Both the position numbers and the translations under genes were made by a program. 64,000 bases of DNA from Glandiceps talaboti (Eukaryota > Hemichordata > Enteropneusta > Spengelidae): positions 372,001-436,000 of the forward strand of contig NC_135551.1 in the NCBI RefSeq assembly GCF_964340395.1. Direction: 5' to 3'. Numbering within the stretch: the first letter of the stretch is position 1; the number at the start of each line of letters is the position of its first letter. The notes beneath the pieces were generated by a model. The model saw only the letters and a program-made list of their open reading frames with translations, did not search any database and was not told where the DNA came from. Below are positions 34,880 to 47,324 of the stretch, in pieces.

Positions 34880-36464
34880 CAATAGAACACACCTGAAGGC
34901 TGTGAAGGCATTACCAGTTAACAAAGCTAGTGGCCCAGACAATATCACAAATAGACTCCTTAAGGAGTTTGCTGAAGAATGCACAACCTTTAGTTGACAT
35001 CTTTAATGCCTCCTTTCAGGAAGGTTTTGTACCATTGCAGTTAGAAAAAGACTATTATAGTTGTTCCTCCCAGTAAACCAGTAATCCTAGATCTCTTGAC
35101 GATTTTTGTCCAATATCACTGACAAGTAGTGTTGCAAAGGTGATGGAAAGTCTAGTTGAAAAATGGATTAAACGAGAAATTAAAGAGAAAATTGACAGGA
35201 AACAATATGCTTATGCCAAAAAGTCTTCATCTACATTCGTCTTAATAGATATGGTGCAAAACTGGATAGAACAGCTTGAAGGACAAGGTAGTATGGTCAG
35301 AGCATGCTTTCTAGATTTCAGTAAGGCGTTTGACAAAATCGACCATAATATTTTAATATCAAAATTGTTACAACTTAGCATAAATAGTAATATAGTAAAA
35401 TGTTTTGCACACTTCTTGTTTCAGCTTTATCAACAAGTAAAAATTGGCAAAAAATGTTCAAATTGGCAAGGAATACGGGCAGGTGTTCCTGAGGGCACTA
35501 AGCTAGGGCCAATTCTATTCACAATCATGATCAATGATATACAAGAATGTATTCAGTGTTCTCACTTCATATTCATGGATGACACCACCTTATCAGAATG
35601 TGTACAGTGAGACACACCTGTTGTCTCTTGTATGCAGACTGAGTTGGACTACGTTAAGGCTAGGTTAGTAAAAAATAACATGAAATTGAATCCCAAGAAG
35701 TGCAAGGAGATGGTGTTTTGTTTTGCGAAGCAGTTCAATCAGCTTCATCCGCTGTCTCTGAATGAAATAAATCTGGGTATTGTAGAAATCTTCAAATGTC
35801 TGGGATTGCCGATTAACAATAAATTAACATGGGAGAAACATGTTGATGAGATGGTCAGAAAAGCTTCACAGAGGTTACATACATGTATATTACGTGTATT
35901 GAGTAGATTTGGCATGACTGTAGACGATCTGAAACGTATTTATGTGTCCTTAGTTCGTTCAACGTTAGAATATACATGTATCGTTTGGCAAGGAAGCTTA
36001 ACAGAAAAACAAAGATCTCAGATAGAAAGCATTCAAAAGAGAGCTTTCATAATCATTTATCCTTTTAGTATCTATAAGGAATCACAATTACGTCTCAACT
36101 TAGAGTCCTTAGAGATTCGACGTCAGAATATCTGTCGCAAGTTTGCTGCCCAAGTGTTAAAACCAGACCATAAACTCAATCACCACGTTTCAGCACTTAT
36201 AAATCACAAGTACCCAACAAGAAATCGTAATGTTAGGAACTTTAAAGTAAGGACTAACGCAAAGACCTCAGTCCAGTTGTTTACTGTGTCAATTTGTTGC
36301 AAAATAGTCATTGTCTCTAGTGTGTCTCCTCATTGTAATTTGTTATTTTAATTGTAATGTTACCACACTTTTTAGTTACCAGCAGTGTCTTTGTCCTTTA
36401 TGTGTTTTAAAGTAATGTAACAATCGTAATTTGACCTATAGGTCACAACGTTTCGAAATAAACC

Positions 36465-36525
<61 letters not shown>
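34880..36525 (+). pseudogene. Non-LTR retrotransposon (CR1/jockey-type LINE), reverse transcriptase with 3' end
   Basis: Reverse transcriptase motifs in order: PVNKASGPDNITNRLLKEF (about 34,897; other frame), CPISLTSSVAKVMESLVEKW, FLDFSKAFDKIDHNIL (motif A Asp present), GVPEGTKLGPILF, FIFMDDTT (motif C reads MDD where YADD is usual), NMKLNPKKC, LGLPINNKLTWEKHV and the thumb/tail to about 36,350. An in-frame TGA at 35,608-35,610 splits two ORFs that share one frame (35140-35610, 35632-36351); a frameshift lies near 34,990. The endonuclease is missing. The 3' UTR ends in (TTA)n at about 36,470-36,522. A dead 5'-truncated copy. Confidence 0.88.
36465..36525. repeat. (TTA)n microsatellite, LINE tail
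   Basis: About 20 TTA/ATT triplets directly after AATAAACCG, the probable 3' tail of the LINE. Confidence 0.9.
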
Positions 36526-36526
<1 letters not shown>

Positions 36527-36534
36527 AAATAAGT

Positions 36535-36995
36535 GTGATTAGACTGGGAATGGCATGAATAATCTATTATTTCCATATGGTTCCAGTGTTCCGAGATGGG
36601 AAATGATTTCCTCTTCTTTCAACCTCAATAGTTTCTCATCGCCAGAAACCTTACAAATTCCTGAAACAGACATATCTGATACACTGTGATCATTGGTAAT
36701 AAAATGCATAGATACGAGATAGTTATGATTCTTTTGTCTGGTCAGACGGAGATGTTCCACGAAACGATCACCAAGATGAGGTACAGTCGAACCTATATAT
36801 AAAAAACCACATTTCTGGCATGTAATACAATAAAGTATGTTATACAAGTAAATCTACTTGTAACAGCCACACTGTTCTTAGGGCCAGAAATATGATTTGT
36901 ATTAATAATAACACAACATGTACCACATCGAGTACAATAGCATGGAAATGAACCAGCATTAATTTCCTGCTTTTGGAAGGCCATGTGTAATACAT
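36535..36995 (-). pseudogene. Penelope-like element fragment: GIY-YIG endonuclease end
   Basis: Minus-strand reading: EINAGSFPCYCTRCGTCC (cysteine motif), then NTNHISGPKNSVAV, then a frame change into YCITCQKCGFLYIGSTVPHL GDRFVEHLR and KLLRLKEEEIISHLGTLEPYG. The C.KC...YIGST....R..EHL block is the GIY-YIG nuclease with its Penelope-specific CCHH zinc motif. The reverse transcriptase is absent, and two reading frames are needed. It joins tyrosine-recombinase sequence at about 36,995, so it inserted into, or was deleted against, that element. Confidence 0.82.
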
Positions 36996-39978
36996 GTGAA
37001 GGAGTGTCCTGCGTATGCGTGTAGGGGTCCAGTCCTAGGCGCTGTAGTGTCGCATGTAAAAGGCTGATGAATTTTGGCAAAGTCAGGGGTGACCAGTCGG
37101 GTAGTACGAAGAGGGGATTCTCAGCTGCTGCTGCCATAGCTGCTCATGTCTCGACGAACTGCGAAAGCAGAGTGATGGGGCACAATTTATTGGAAGTCCT
37201 GTACAGTCGGAGATCAAAACCTTTCCTGAAAGGGTCTGTCTTTGATACCTTGATATGAACGGTGGCCGTGACTGCAGATCGAAACAAAACATCCCTGTAA
37301 CAAAGATGGATGTGGTGGCTGAAGGATGCAGTTAAGGGCGTAAATTTGCCACAGCGTAGAAATCCAAAGAACGCGAGAAGGAAAGCAGTCCGTATAAGAT
37401 CCGACGAGTGTGCTACGCAGGAGATGGCATAGATCTTGAAGCAAGAAGTGTTATCCATAGGCGTGGACGGGCATTGTCCCCTTGTGTACGATGGATGCCG
37501 CAGATGACATGTTGAAGCCATATGAGTGGTTGGCCAGATGTAGAGAGGAATGGGTTCTGAAGCCCTGCCTGAACATAGTGGTTGTGGACCCCAGCCAAAT
37601 ACACTGTGATGGTTTTGTTTTAGAGCCCAAGTGTGTGAGCACAATGAGAGACGAAGTATATGAGTATTTCCTCAGTCGAAGAGAGCAGTAAAATGTAGCC
37701 ATGCATGTAGGCCGGTGTTGTAGGACGACCTGGTTCTCATCCCCAGAGCAGATAATTGATATAATAAGATAGCCTGGTTTAGGTGAAGAGCACATTGGAG
37801 GGTAGAGGGCACGGCTTGGCGGCTGCTCTGGGCACTACCTGTCGGAAGCGCTGCATCTGAAAACGAGTTAGAGAATCAGCAATTGTGTTAGTTACCAGGG
37901 ATAAATTCTGCAGAATACACTAACTGGCTACTAGAACTAATCGGTGCATGAGTATCATGATCAATTTTGACTTTGATTGGCCTTTGTTATGATATTCACT
38001 GTTGCGAGGTTATCGGAATGAAAAACAATGCTTGACCAACTCCCCCCCCCCCACAGCGCTCACGCTACCACAATCGGTTATAATTCCTGAAAGGCAATGG
38101 AAAGAAAGGAGTTAAAATCAAGCCCTACGTCATGTAACCAGTGTCCTTGGTAGTATCCACCATAGCCAAGACCGCTAGCATCGGTGTAGAGATCCATGCT
38201 CGGTGGCGGGGTTGAATCCAGAAATAACGAGACACCATGATTCCATTGCGATGTAAAGTGGAGCCACATACGAATGTCTTCCTCGCAGTCGTTTGAGAGC
38301 TTGACATAATGGTGATTGACTGATGTAGACAGCTCAATGAGGTATGAGACAAATGTTTGCCCTGGAGGCACCACCCATGCTGCGAGGTTCAAGTGACCCA
38401 GAAGACTTGTCTGCTTGGTTGCGTGCCAAAAGCAGGTTTCAGGCGACGTACGTGCCACATGGTGGTGTAGCAACCCCTGTATGAAAACCATTCGTCAGAC
38501 CCGAAATCAAGTAGGTGACAAAATCACGGTCTTGGTGTGTAGTAAGTTCATGGTCGAGAGCCATAATATCAACAGTGTGGAAGGGTGGAGTCATTGTTAG
38601 TCCCCGCCGGATGAAGTCCGGGACGGGGACTTATGGATTGGCTTAAGTCCGTCGTCCATCAACATTTCTTGGAGATGCCTGGACCGATTTTTTTCAAACT
38701 TGGTACAGGGGCAACATACAATGGCATGCATACATATGCACGTCAATTTGTTTTATGATACGATCCAATATGGCCGCCTAGCAGCCATTTTGTTTGCGAA
38801 TTTTCCCTGTCAAAGTCATAACTCAAACAGATCTCATTCAAAGTTGGTATTAGGACAGTATTCTATGACATGCATGTGCATATCCATTTTTGTCATGATA
38901 CGATCCATTTTGTTTGCGAATTTTCCATATCCAAAGCCATAACTCAGACGTACTTGAACAGATCTCATTCAAAGTTGGTATTAGGACAGTGTTCTATGAC
39001 ATACATGTGCAGATTCATTGTTGTTGTGATACGATCCAATATGGCTGCCTGGCAGCGATTTTGTTGGCACAGTTTACATGTCCAAAGCCATAATTCAGAC
39101 ATGCTTGAACAGGTTCCCCCCCCCCCCATACCCGACCCATCCTTTATTGTTGAATGGTTTATTCCATCACGTCATCTCAAAGAGTAGGCATGTCCCAAAA
39201 GGAGACACAACATGAGTAGGCATGTTCCATGTCCAACGAGCAGACACAACATATCTAAGTCTGTTTGATTTAGGTTCACATGTGTTGTTGCGTGATCAGA
39301 GTATGTAGTGATATCAAGAAAATGACAACATAAACTGCCAGTTCCTTAAAACCCAATCATAGCGGGGGAGTATGTCATTCTCAATGACTTGTTTGTTGGT
39401 GTTTTGCATACGGTTACATTGCCCAGTTGTCAGTCCGTGGTTTTCTGAATAGCAACGGGTACAGGCATGTTGCAGCCTGAGTGGTTGTGGCCATTCTCAG
39501 TGTTGAAATTGTTACAGATTTCCTTTCCACAAAACTGGATGCGAGGGCACCCTTGGCAGTCCAGGTCATCGGAACCAGAAGTTGAGGAGATGGCACTTTC
39601 AGTATTCGTAGTAGTATGGGAGTTGGTTACAGAAACCCATTGTATGGCTGAGACTGTTACAAGTCTGACAGGTGTTGCTTTTCTGCATGACGTCCCACGG
39701 CAGTCATTGCTGGCTGACGAAGTTGTAGTCGGATTAGCGTGTGGTGGTGAATTGGCAAGGATGGACGATAGTTGATCGATGGATCGCCTCAATTCGCCAA
39801 AGTCGGTAGTTAGCATGTTGTCAGTCGATGGACGATCGTTGCCTGTTGATGGGTTCAAATTGTAGTTGTTGCAGGTAGTTTGTAGTGAGCTTGGGCATTT
39901 GCCATTCCTGTGGCCCGCACGATGTCCGGAGCTAGTCAGTCGAGGTCGTTTAGGTTGGTGTCTACTCCTGTCTGACAA
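36996..39978 (-). pseudogene. Degenerate tyrosine-recombinase retrotransposon (DIRS/Ngaro type)
   Basis: Read on the minus strand: a Gag-like ORF (39978-39430) with CQGCPRIQFCGKEIC, then a family B insertion (38598-39392), then reverse transcriptase thumb plus RNase H (38491-38078: SLLGHLNLAAWVVPPGQTFV; LYTDASGLGYGGYYQGHW, active-site TDAS), FHSDNLATVNIITK further on, and a tyrosine recombinase (about 37650-37000) with AFFGFLRCGKFT, VSKTDPFRKGFD and the LCPITLL region. The catalytic Arg of LRCG is visible; the HxxR and Tyr end is cut off by the Penelope fragment. The reverse transcriptase palm (DD) is missing. Several frameshifts. Terminal repeats not found. Confidence 0.82.
38598..39392 (+). 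mobile_element. Family B repeat inserted in the tyrosine-recombinase element
   Basis: 5' hairpin TAGTCCCCGCCGGATGAAGT CCGGGACGGGGACT; then TTTCTTGGAGATGCCTGGAC, blocks with GATACGATCCAATATGGC and GGCAGC.ATTTTGTT, and a C run at 39,118-39,127. It ends TAGCGGGGGAGTATGTCATT CTCAATGACTT: a lone inverse of the 5' arm plus a GTCATT/AATGAC hairpin. It separates Gag from the rest of its host element. Confidence 0.85.
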
Positions 39979-41132
39979 CAGGTAACTGGACGTCGTGGCT
40001 GCCTAGCAGAGCTAGTGCAATGTGTGGTTTTTTTGCTTTGAGGCATGTTGATTCCTTCAATGGTATATTTAGAGGGAACAAAATAAATGTCGAGAAGTGT
40101 ACTACAGCTGTGATGGTAGCGAATTCTTGTGAAAGAATGAGGTGATAGGCAATAAATGTGTGACTGGTATGGTCTGTAAACAGAGGTTATGTAATTGCTA
40201 GGTGTGTACCTTCCTGTGTTGTCAAACAATTATTTAACAAGTTGAATATTGTATTCTGTTTACCACTGCAATGAATGTTGATGAAGTGATAAAATTCAAT
40301 GTACGTGTGTTCAGACAGTAACAGTCAGTCTACTTTTCAGTGGCGTTGCCATTCACGACGCTTTGCATATAGGGTATATCTTAACAATGCATACTTGAAT
40401 TTCAATATAATTTAGTACACTTGTTAACCATAATAAAGTTGATATGTCCTATCAAATTTGTAGATACAGCATTGTTTAAATGAAAAATTTGCATAATTAA
40501 TGATTTTAGGAAATAAGGCAGTATCTTAAATTTGCAAGCTTTAAATTTCATATAATATCATAATGATATATACATCAACCATAATAATACGCACCTGGCC
40601 TATGACGCAGGTTTGTTGATACAACTTTTACCCTTAATGAGTACTGTGAATAATTAACGATATTCAGTAATTAAGTGGTATCATACACTCTGCAAATTCC
40701 GTATAATTTGGCAGATACATTAACCTAAGAAAGTGCACTTGTCCAAAAAAGCCTGATAACATATAGTTTCATGTTTTAATGAGTCATTTGCATAATTAGT
40801 TATTCACTTACGGGAGGCATTCAGTTAAAGTCATATTCAAGTGGTATTTATTTATTTTTTGCCAATACATTTAATTTCTCCTTAATCATTCAGTCAGAAG
40901 TAAATTGGGGGGGGGGGGGGGTGTCTTACAAAGACTTGTTCATGGATACAGCTACAATGTCATATGTTCACCTGTAGGTGATTCAGTACTGTTCAGGATA
41001 TATGACTTTACAAGTAAGGTATTGCATCTAACAAAACATTTCCAAAAAATAGGTTCAGTGGGTACAGCGTCTTGAATTGAAAACACTTTATTTCAGCCAC
41101 ACTGTTAATTTGATATTTCTTGTATATAATAG
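39979..41132. other. Intronic stretch before exon 4
   Basis: A+T-rich; a minus ORF (40229-39936) may be leader of the tyrosine-recombinase element but has no motif. G run at 40,910-40,921. No further exon found. Confidence 0.45.
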
Positions 41133-41254
41133 AGATTGCCCAAGTAGTAGCTGCATACACAGCAACTGGTGATGAACAGTTATCATTGCAACCTGGTCAA
41201 CTCATACAGGTGAAAAAGAAGAATCCAAGTGGCTGGTGGGAGGGTGAATTACAG
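41133..41254 (+). CDS. ITSN: Intersectin exon 4: N-terminal two thirds of SH3-D
   Basis: The acceptor ATATAATAG/A and donor CAG/GTGAGA delimit 122 nt. With the carried-over G it reads [20 protein letters not shown] and then [21 protein letters not shown]. This closely matches vertebrate intersectin SH3-D (EIAQV...YTATGPEQL...GWWEGELQ). The domain is split after GELQ, and exon 5 supplies the rest. It ends in phase 0. The ORF continues past the donor for about 30 codons, but that part does not match an SH3 and is intron. Confidence 0.95.
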
Positions 41255-41571
41255 GTGAGACTGCCTAATGATTTGTTGTTACCATGTGGTGAGAGGGTGA
41301 ACTACTGGGTAGGTACAAATGTAGTTTGTGCCAATTTGTGGTGATGTTTGCTTATTATTCAGTGGGCTTTTGAAATACAGCCAAAGTTCAATCATGTCTA
41401 GGTAAAATTAAAGTCAATAGTACATCGTTTGTATATAGTATATCAGTCATTATCACATAAATACCTGCAAATCTTCACCTGTGTGATGTCAAACAGGGCA
41501 GATCAAAAACCCATATCATCCCTGTTCTACCGAACTATTTTTTCTCCATACTGTTTGAGTGTTCCTGCCAA

Positions 41572-41617
41572 TTAAGCTACAATATCATAATATAATTATT
41601 ATGATATTGTAGCTTAA
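41572..41617. repeat. Perfect 20-bp inverted repeat (hairpin, 6-nt loop)
   Basis: TTAAGCTACAATATCATAAT at 41572-41591 is exactly inverted at 41598-41617. Nearly all A+T. It lies in the exon 4-5 intron, 318 bp after the donor. Confidence 0.93.
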
Positions 41618-41697
41618 ATGTGATGTCAAAATGTAAATGCACACATTACGTTTCATATAGCCTTGGGTGGCATGAGTTTGATACGTAGAGGTACTTT

Positions 41698-41984
41698 TTA
41701 GCACAACTGAACTGAGGTTGAGCAGTGCTGTAGGGACCACCTGGCGTCTGTCTGTCTGTCTGTCTGTGTGGATGTGTGTGTGTAAACAACTTAAAGTCAA
41801 AAACCGCTGAACCGGTTACCACTAGTTTGTTATTTGGGTAAAAAAATGTGGTTTTTGGTTTTAAAAAGCTTGAACTCAAAAATTACAGGGCAGATTAGGC
41901 TGAAATTTGGGTGAAACATTCTTCAGGGTGTTTTTACTAAGAATTGCTCATGATATGATGGTCCAATCAGTAATTTCTATTGCA
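41698..41984 (+). repeat. Family A repeat, 5' end only, cut by the DIRS-like element
   Basis: TAGCACAACTGAACTGAGGT with partner AGCAGTGCTGTA, (TCTG)n, AACAACTTAAAGTCAAAAAC, then loses similarity at about 41,975 where DIRS-like sequence starts. Confidence 0.78.
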
Positions 41985-44247
41985 ATCAATCAACTTACCT
42001 GATGCATAACAATTAGGCTATATTTGCATACTCTAACCCCACTAGGCAAGAATTCTTGGTAGATAGACTAGGCCACCCTCTCGCCGTTACTACCAATACT
42101 AGCCAGTTCTTATTTGCCTAGCGTTGCGTATGCATCGCTACACTCATACTCCAATAAAGTTCTTCGAACATTTAACGGCGCTACCCTTGCAGGTATTTCC
42201 GTTCTTTCCTGTCCCTTTGTTGGACAATTTTTCTCTTTGAGGTTCTTTTGTAGTTTCAAAGACATTTATTAGCGTAGTAATGTAAATTTTCCTGACGTAC
42301 TTTAGCGTAGCACATTATCGGTCTGAACTTCCAGCATCTCAAACATAACCGGAACTACCGTTCTCGTGTTTCCAGTGTGCCTTCTTTTAGAATTCTACGA
42401 ACATGGAAGAAAATTCTACAATGGAGATGTCTGGGGACCCCATTTTTTGTACTCAATGCTACAAAAAGATGGACCCTAACTGTGGACATGAGGTATGTGA
42501 AGCATGCGTCGGCACGACTCCTCGTACCGCATTCCTTGTCCCAAAAAAGACAGGAGGATGGAGAATGATCATCAACCTCCGACCTCTCAATGGTTTCATA
42601 CGAAAGGAACATTTCAAGATGGAAACCATTCAGTCAGTTCTTGCCAATTTAAAAGTCAACGACTGGGCCTTCTCACTGGATCTGAAGGATGCGTGCTTCA
42701 CATCCCCATCCATGTAAAAGATCGCCCCTTCCTTTGGTTCGCCTTCCGAGGGACCGTTTACCAATTCAAGTGCCTTCCTTTTGGCCTGGCATCATCCCCT
42801 CGAGTCTCTACCAAGGTAACGGCAGTAAGAGAAGGGGAATAGAGGAATACCTTCACAGTCGCAGTATCCACATACACATGTACTTAGATGACTGGTTGAC
42901 AAGACAGTCTTCTCAAAACCAATTGGTGAGAGACTGTCAAATGGTTCTACAGACAACGGTACGATTGGGCTGGATCCCAAACTGGGAAAACTCCGACCTA
43001 CAACCTTCCCAGACCCTAATTTACATAGGGGCTTCACTGAATCTGGTAAAAGGCATAGCAATGCCAACACAGGAAAGGTTCCAAAGTCTCAGAACATTGA
43101 TAGAACCCTTTCTGACAAGGAACCAATTTCCGGCAGTAGAGTTTCTTCGATTACTCGGTTTGATGGCGTCATGCACTAAACTGATCCCTCATGCCAGATT
43201 GTACATGAGACCACTTCAGTTATACCTCCTCTAACAATGGCGTCCTATTGTTCATCCAATAGACAAACTGATCCAAATGGACCCATTACTTATCGACACA
43301 CTCAGGTGGTGGGTAGTACCAGACAACTTTTTCAAGGGAGTTCCCTTATATCATCCACCCCCAGAGAGCACTCTGTTAACAGACGAATCAGTCCAGGGGT
43401 GGGGGCCCACTACGGAGACTTAATCGCATCAGGAAAGTGGACCTCACTCCAACAACAAAAGCACATAAACTGGTTGGAGTTAATGGCAGTGTGGAATTCC
43501 CTGAAGGCCTTTATAAACCACATGATACAACAAAGGGTACTGATATGATCCGACAATGCACGGTAGTATCATACATAAATTGTCAGGGGGAACGCACTCC
43601 CCATCACTGTGCGTGCTAGTGTGGGAAATGAGTCACTGGTGCATGAGCAAGGGGATAACCCTCAGAGCAGCTCATATTCCGGGGAAAAAGAATCTGATCG
43701 CAGATGCACTATCCAGAAACTGCATGATCCCTACAGAGTGGACTTTGAACAGAACAGTGGTGAAGGAGGTCTTCATGAGACTGGGCAGACCACTCATAGA
43801 CCTTTTTGCTACAGTAGCAAACACTCAACTACCAGTATTCTATGCTCCGCTCCCAGACCCAAGAGCGGAAGCAGTAGACGCTCTATCAATTTCATGGAAG
43901 CACCTATACGGGTATGCCTTCCCACCAGTACCTCTAATCCCTCAAGCACTTCAAAAGATAAGCTCAGAGGAAACAACCGTAATCTTGATTGCACCAAATT
44001 GGCCCAGAAGGTCATGGTTTCCAAAACTACTAGACCTCCTAATAGACATTCCACTCAGATTACCAGAGAGGGAGGATCTTCTGTCTCAACCCAAATCGAC
44101 AGTTTATCATCCAGATCCAAGTGTAATGCAACTGGTTGCGTGGAAATTATCCAGCAACAATGGCTTGAGAAGGGCCTTTCACAAAAAGCTGCAAAATATG
44201 CAAGTGGGGCTAGAAGACAGACAATCCTATAATAACAAAATCAGGAT
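41985..44247 (+). pseudogene. DIRS1-like retrotransposon, internally deleted and frameshifted
   Basis: After ~420 bp of leader, an ORF at 42403 starts MEENSTMEMSG with FCTQC ... CGHEVCEAC (Gag-like Cys pairs). It passes directly into the reverse transcriptase: FLVPKKTGGWRMIINLRPLN, HFKMETIQSVLANLK, WAFSLDLKDACF (motif A Asp), a frameshift near 42,710, MYLDDWLTRQ (catalytic YLDD; 42,880), LIYIGASLNLVKGI, RNase H pieces (WTSLQQQKHINWLELMAVWN; AAHIPGKKNLIADALSRN), and a DIRS-typical tail with DLFATVANTQLPVFYAPLPD and ALSISWKHLYGYAFPP. The Gag-RT junction is a deletion, several frameshifts exist, and the tyrosine recombinase is missing because a family A element begins at 44,249. Confidence 0.88.
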
Positions 44248-44248
44248 T

Positions 44249-44311
44249 TTTAGCACAACTGAACTGAGGTTCAGTAGTGCTATAGGGATCGCCGGCATCT
44301 GTCTGTCTGTC

Positions 44312-44347
<36 letters not shown>

Positions 44348-45390
44348 CAACTTAAAGTCAAAAGCCGCTGAACCGATTGCCGTGATATTTGGTGTTTCCA
44401 TTACCTTGGGTGTGTAGTTGGGAAATTGTTCAAATCAAAATGATCACATCACAGGTGTGTGATCTGGGTCAAAAAATGTGATTTGTGGTGGTCAAAAATC
44501 TTAAACTCAGAAACTACTGGGCAGATTGGTGTGAAATTTGGTGGGAGCATTCTTAAGGGGGTGTAAAGTAAGATTTGTTCATGACATGATGATTCCATCA
44601 GTAATATGCAAATTAGGGCCAAAACTGTCTTTTTGGTTAAAAATCTATAATTCCAAAACTACTGAGCAGATTGGGCTGAAATTTAATGGGAATGCATCTA
44701 GGAATGTATGGACGAAGAAATATTATGCATACAATGATTCCATAAGTGATATGCAAATTAGGTGTAAAAATGTTCATTTTTGGTCAAAAACTTATATCTC
44801 AAAAAGTACTTGGTCAGTGAGTCTGAAAATTGGTGAGATGTTTCTGAAAGTGTTATTCTGCAGATCTCTTGCAAAACATTTTGACAAAATTGGCCCTAGC
44901 AACCAAGACCACGCCCTTAGCAACAACCAAATGGCAGTATATTGTGGTCAAATAACAACATCATCTGGTAGGCAAGTGAGTAAACATTAAAAAAATGTAT
45001 GCAAATACCCTAGCAACCATGACCACGCCCATAGCAACAGCCAAACAGTCGTGTATTTCAAAATGATAACAGGGATTAATAGACAATTGAATAAACATTC
45101 AAAAAATGTATGTAAATTGCCTAGCAACAGACCACACCCATAGCAACAGCCAAATAATCACGTATATTGCAAAGATAACAACAGTATTAGAAAGACAAAT
45201 GATTATACATTCAAAAAATGTATGCAAATGTGCCTAGCAACAAGACCACACCCATAGCAACAACCAAATGATCACATATATTGGGAAGATAATGGGGATT
45301 AATAGACTATTGAATAAACTTTCAAAAAATGTATGTAAATATACCTAGCAACAAGACCACGCCCATAGCAACACACAACATGTATTTAAT
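44249..45390 (+). repeat. Family A repeat, copy lacking its 3' end
   Basis: TAGCACAACTGAACTGAGGT with TTCAGTAGTGCTA hairpin partner, (TCTG)n(TG)n at 44,300-44,342, the full body, and about five core units 44,890-45,380. The terminal TGTGCTA motif is absent. Confidence 0.82.
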
Positions 45391-45984
45391 TTCAGATGTA
45401 CATGAAATACGATATACAAATGTTTACAAATTACATACACGCTGTACATGTCATTCTTCCGCACATTTTTTACACGTACACACAGCTTATACTTCCAAAA
45501 TGTCACAATAACATTTATATGCAACAATGTTCTACACAGTGATTTAATGTTATCTTTCTGGGCTTTCAATTTCAATGGTAATCACTCTCTGGAAATATAT
45601 GCACCCTGGCCCTTCTCAGAGTACACTGGATACAGCACTGCAGTGCACAAAAGTTCCAACTTCCATGACATGAATGACAGCATTAACTTGACAGACACGT
45701 TTGATAAAATTTTATGTTGCTGAAGAGAACTTTTAACTTGGTATACACCTAGCAATTCTTGTACGATGCCTTAACATTACATGTGAACCATGTGAACCCA
45801 CTGAGTGAGAGCATGTAGTGATGCATTCGATCTAGTAGCGAAGCACAAAAAGAAAGTTGAAGTTTTATTGTGAATGAAATGGTGACGTGGCGGTATGAAT
45901 TTATCTGAGTGAAGTTTTCAGCATAGACCGTCCGCCAATGTGGTCTATATTTGATCTTCGCTTTGCCCATGAATGGAAGATGCT
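45391..45984. other. Intronic stretch, nothing recognised
   Basis: Short ORFs on both strands without motifs. Confidence 0.4.
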
Positions 45985-46260
45985 TTGTGTAATGGCTGTC
46001 ATATTGATGCAAACCCTGTCTAACAAGTCTGTTAATAAGTAACCAATCATGTGGAAAGATAATGATAACAGCATGTAGTTTCTAAACATGAAACTATAAT
46101 ATATATTTTCCATATGTTGAGTCATATTCAAATTTTACAGGTCACACTACACTAAGCGATGTAGCTAATAATTACAAGTCAGAACTGTGACTCAATGTTG
46201 TGTTCCACAACTTCAAAGCAACGATAACCAAACATTTGCTAACACTAAGCCCATGCCAAT
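45985..46260. repeat. H2 hAT-like family, internal fragment
   Basis: ATATTGATGCAAACCCTGTC, AGTAACCAATCATGTGG, AGATAATGATAACAGCA and CAACTTCAA.GCAA.GATAAC follow the order of 19,025-19,320. Both termini are absent. Confidence 0.75.
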
Positions 46261-46461
46261 CTTGTTTCTATTCACATAGCAAATGTAGACTGTGTGGCTT
46301 ATATTAAAGATGCCTCTGTGGCTAAAAAAAAATGTTTGACTATTTTACACCACAAATGAAGATTGTGGCTATTAGTTTCAAATTCCTAGTGCTAACTCTG
46401 TTAATGGCTGTGATGTTTTTCGAAGTCAACAACTGAGTGTTGACTTTCTTTAAAATATTTT

Positions 46462-47142
46462 TAGTCCCCGCCAGACAAAGTCCGAGACGGGGGCTTATGG
46501 ATTGGGTTTGGTCCGTCCGTCCATCCATCCGTCCGTCCAGAGCCATTTCTTGGAGATGCCTGGACTGATTTTTTTCAAACTTGGTACAGGGGCAACATAC
46601 TATGGCATACAATCATATGCACGTCAATTTGTTTCAGGATATGATCCAATATGGTCGCCTAGCAGCCATTTTGTTTGCGAATTTTCCCTGGCCAAAGCCA
46701 TAACTCAGACATACTTGAACAGATCTCATTCAAAGTTGGTATTAGGACAATGTTCTATGACATACATGTGCATAGTCATTGTTGTCGTGATACGATCCCG
46801 GATATGGCTGCCTGGCAGCCATTTTGTTGGCGCAGTTTTCATGTCCAAAGCCATAACTCATACATGCTTGAACAGGTCGTTTCCCCCCCCCCCACCCCCA
46901 CCCATCCTTTATTGTTGAATGATTTATTCCATCATGTCATCTTGAAGAGTAGGCATGTCCCATGTCCAACGAGGAGACACAACATGAGTAGGTATGTTCC
47001 ATGTCCAATGAGCAGACACAACATATCTAAGTCTGTTTGATTTAGGTTCACAAGTGTTGTTGCGTGATCTGAGTACTGATATCAAGAAAATGACAACATA
47101 AACTGCCAGTTCCTTAAAACCCAATCATAGTTGGGACTCTTC
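46462..47142 (+). mobile_element. Family B repeat
   Basis: TAGTCCCCGCCAGACAAAGTC with CCGAGACGGGGGCT hairpin partner, a CCGTCC-rich run, GGAGATGCCTGGACTGATTT, 'GCCATTTTGTTTGCGAATTT' blocks and a C run at 46,884-46,893. It ends CCAATCATAGTTGGGACTCT, a degraded 3' arm. H1-family sequence follows directly. Confidence 0.82.
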
Positions 47143-47149
47143 TGTAACA

Positions 47150-47324
47150 TATTGTGAGAGCCGTTGCTAATTACTTCTCGTCCATGTTAGCGAATTAGAT
47201 GTTATTCAATAAAATATATTTTGGTGGTCAGCACCCCTAGAAATGACCCAAATCAATACGAATATCCATGGAAACCTCTGGAAAGCCCTGGATTTTTTTT
47301 TTTACTCTAAGTGTACAAACCCTG
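47150..47324. repeat. H1 hAT-like family, right-end fragment
   Basis: GAATTAGATGTTATTC, GGTGGTCAGCACCCCTAGAA, GGAAAGCCCTGG and TAAGTGTACAAACCCTG follow 6490-6682 and end at the CCCTG terminus. The left end is missing. Confidence 0.75.
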
